This document shows, piece by piece, positions 4,919-5,149 of a stretch of DNA of 5,149 nucleotides (positions within the stretch are counted from its first letter, which is position 1; each line of letters opens with the position of its first letter). The stretch spans positions 1 to 5,149 of the forward strand of contig JAAZIG010000197.1 in assembly GCA_012510325.1 (NCBI GenBank), read 5' to 3'. The stretch is from Bacillota bacterium (GTDB lineage Bacteria; Bacillota; Dethiobacteria; DTU022). The translations under genes and the position numbers were made by a program. The notes beneath the pieces were generated by a model that worked only from the letters and a program-made list of their open reading frames with translations, was not told the origin of the DNA and made no database searches.

Positions 4919-5149
4919 TCAGCTCTGTTTTTTCAACCGCAGGCAGATGAAGCCGCCGGCTGTTAACAGCAAACCACAGCCAAACAGGAGATACAGATAG
5001 CGCTGAGCGCCGGTTTGGGGCAGTTCTTTTTCCGGCTCAATTGCCGGCGGTTCTTCAGGCAGGGTTACCGTCACCGTACAGGTAGCGGTAAAGCTGCCGT
5101 CTTCCGTGGTAGCCGTAATTACCGCCTGCCCCGCGCCTACCGCGCTGAC
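4919..5149 (-). CDS. LPQTG cell-wall-anchored surface protein, C-terminal end (partial)
   Basis: Only the last 76 residues lie in the window; the frame is open at the right edge. Residues 1-28 (VSAVGAGQAVITATTEDGSF, then TATCTVTV) match the closing strands of a bacterial Ig-like group 2 (Big2) repeat. A Pro/Glu linker follows (LPEEPPAIEPEKE), then LPQTG at 43-47 (DNA 5023-5009), a hydrophobic helix at about 51-70 and the basic tail RLKKQS. Motif, helix and positive tail are the complete sortase sorting signal: in known sortase A substrates the enzyme cuts between T and G and links the protein to peptidoglycan. The protein is therefore probably a surface or adhesion protein of a Gram-positive cell. 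No sortase gene is in the window. It lies 210 bp upstream of the zinc-ribbon genes, so membership in the same operon is uncertain. Confidence 0.93.
   Translation of the reverse strand, partial: VSAVGAGQAVITATTEDGSFTATCTVTVTLPEEPPAIEPEKELPQTGAQRYLYLLFGCGLLLTAGGFICLRLKKQS

Larger units (their letters stand above)
4735..4932 (-). other. Start-less open frame, possible gene remnant
   Basis: The 210-bp gap between the LPQTG gene and the first zinc-ribbon gene holds an open minus-strand frame of 65 sense codons ending in TGA at 4737-4735. Its translation looks protein-like, for example DVNRRGLDISAAAPK near the start and ELKEVVEKFRFEIGVDPV before VIVDP at the end: an amphipathic helix followed by a beta-like strand. 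There is no ATG in frame; candidates are CTG at 4902 and TTG at 4833, neither well placed behind a ribosome site. It overlaps the end of the LPQTG gene by a few codons. It may be the tail of a deleted or rearranged gene, or chance. I do not recognise the family. Confidence 0.3.

Noticed and set aside
1..5149. CRISPR arrays, tRNA or rRNA genes, insertion-sequence ends
   Set aside because: No spaced identical repeats, cloverleaf or CCA end, rRNA signature, transposase frame or terminal inverted repeats were seen.

Overview
The window looks like part of a Gram-positive (Firmicutes/Clostridia-like) chromosome of moderately high GC. The case for this is an LPQTG sortase-anchoring tail at the right edge, strong purine-rich Shine-Dalgarno sites, one TTG start, and zinc-ribbon membrane proteins of a kind seen in Clostridia. 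No phylogenetic marker is present, so the genus cannot be named. Every supportable gene lies on the minus strand, so the transcription order runs from the right edge (5149) to the left edge (1).

In transcription order: (a) 5149-4919, the C-terminal end of a cell-wall-anchored surface protein (end of a Big2/Ig-like repeat, LPQTG, membrane helix, basic tail). (b) 4918-4709, a 210-bp gap with three short hairpins and an open frame that reads like a protein remnant but has no normal start. (c) 4708-4025, a 227-aa membrane protein with a zinc ribbon at each end. (d) 3997-3389, a 202-aa protein made of a zinc ribbon, a proline-rich linker built on a 36-bp tandem repeat, and two membrane helices. 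(e) 3268-2822, a 148-aa TTG-started protein that joins two RHS-type YD repeats to a C-terminal tryptophan-rich 'WWQ...W.WDG..W' module. (f) 2705-1848, a 285-aa zinc-ribbon multipass membrane protein. (g) 1851-1, the first 617 residues of a secreted RHS/YD-repeat protein whose start overlaps the stop of (f) by ATGA. The rest of (g) runs off the left edge.

The coherent unit is (c) to (g): three membrane proteins with N-terminal zinc ribbons, an orphan YD/WWQ protein, and a large exported YD-repeat protein. The ATGA overlap suggests that the last membrane protein and the RHS protein are made together. A plausible inference is that the zinc-ribbon proteins help export, assemble or hold the RHS protein, or sense envelope state. 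Nothing in the window proves this. The toxin or effector tip that would define the RHS protein, if there is one, lies outside the window. Long plus-strand open frames opposite these genes are antisense shadows.
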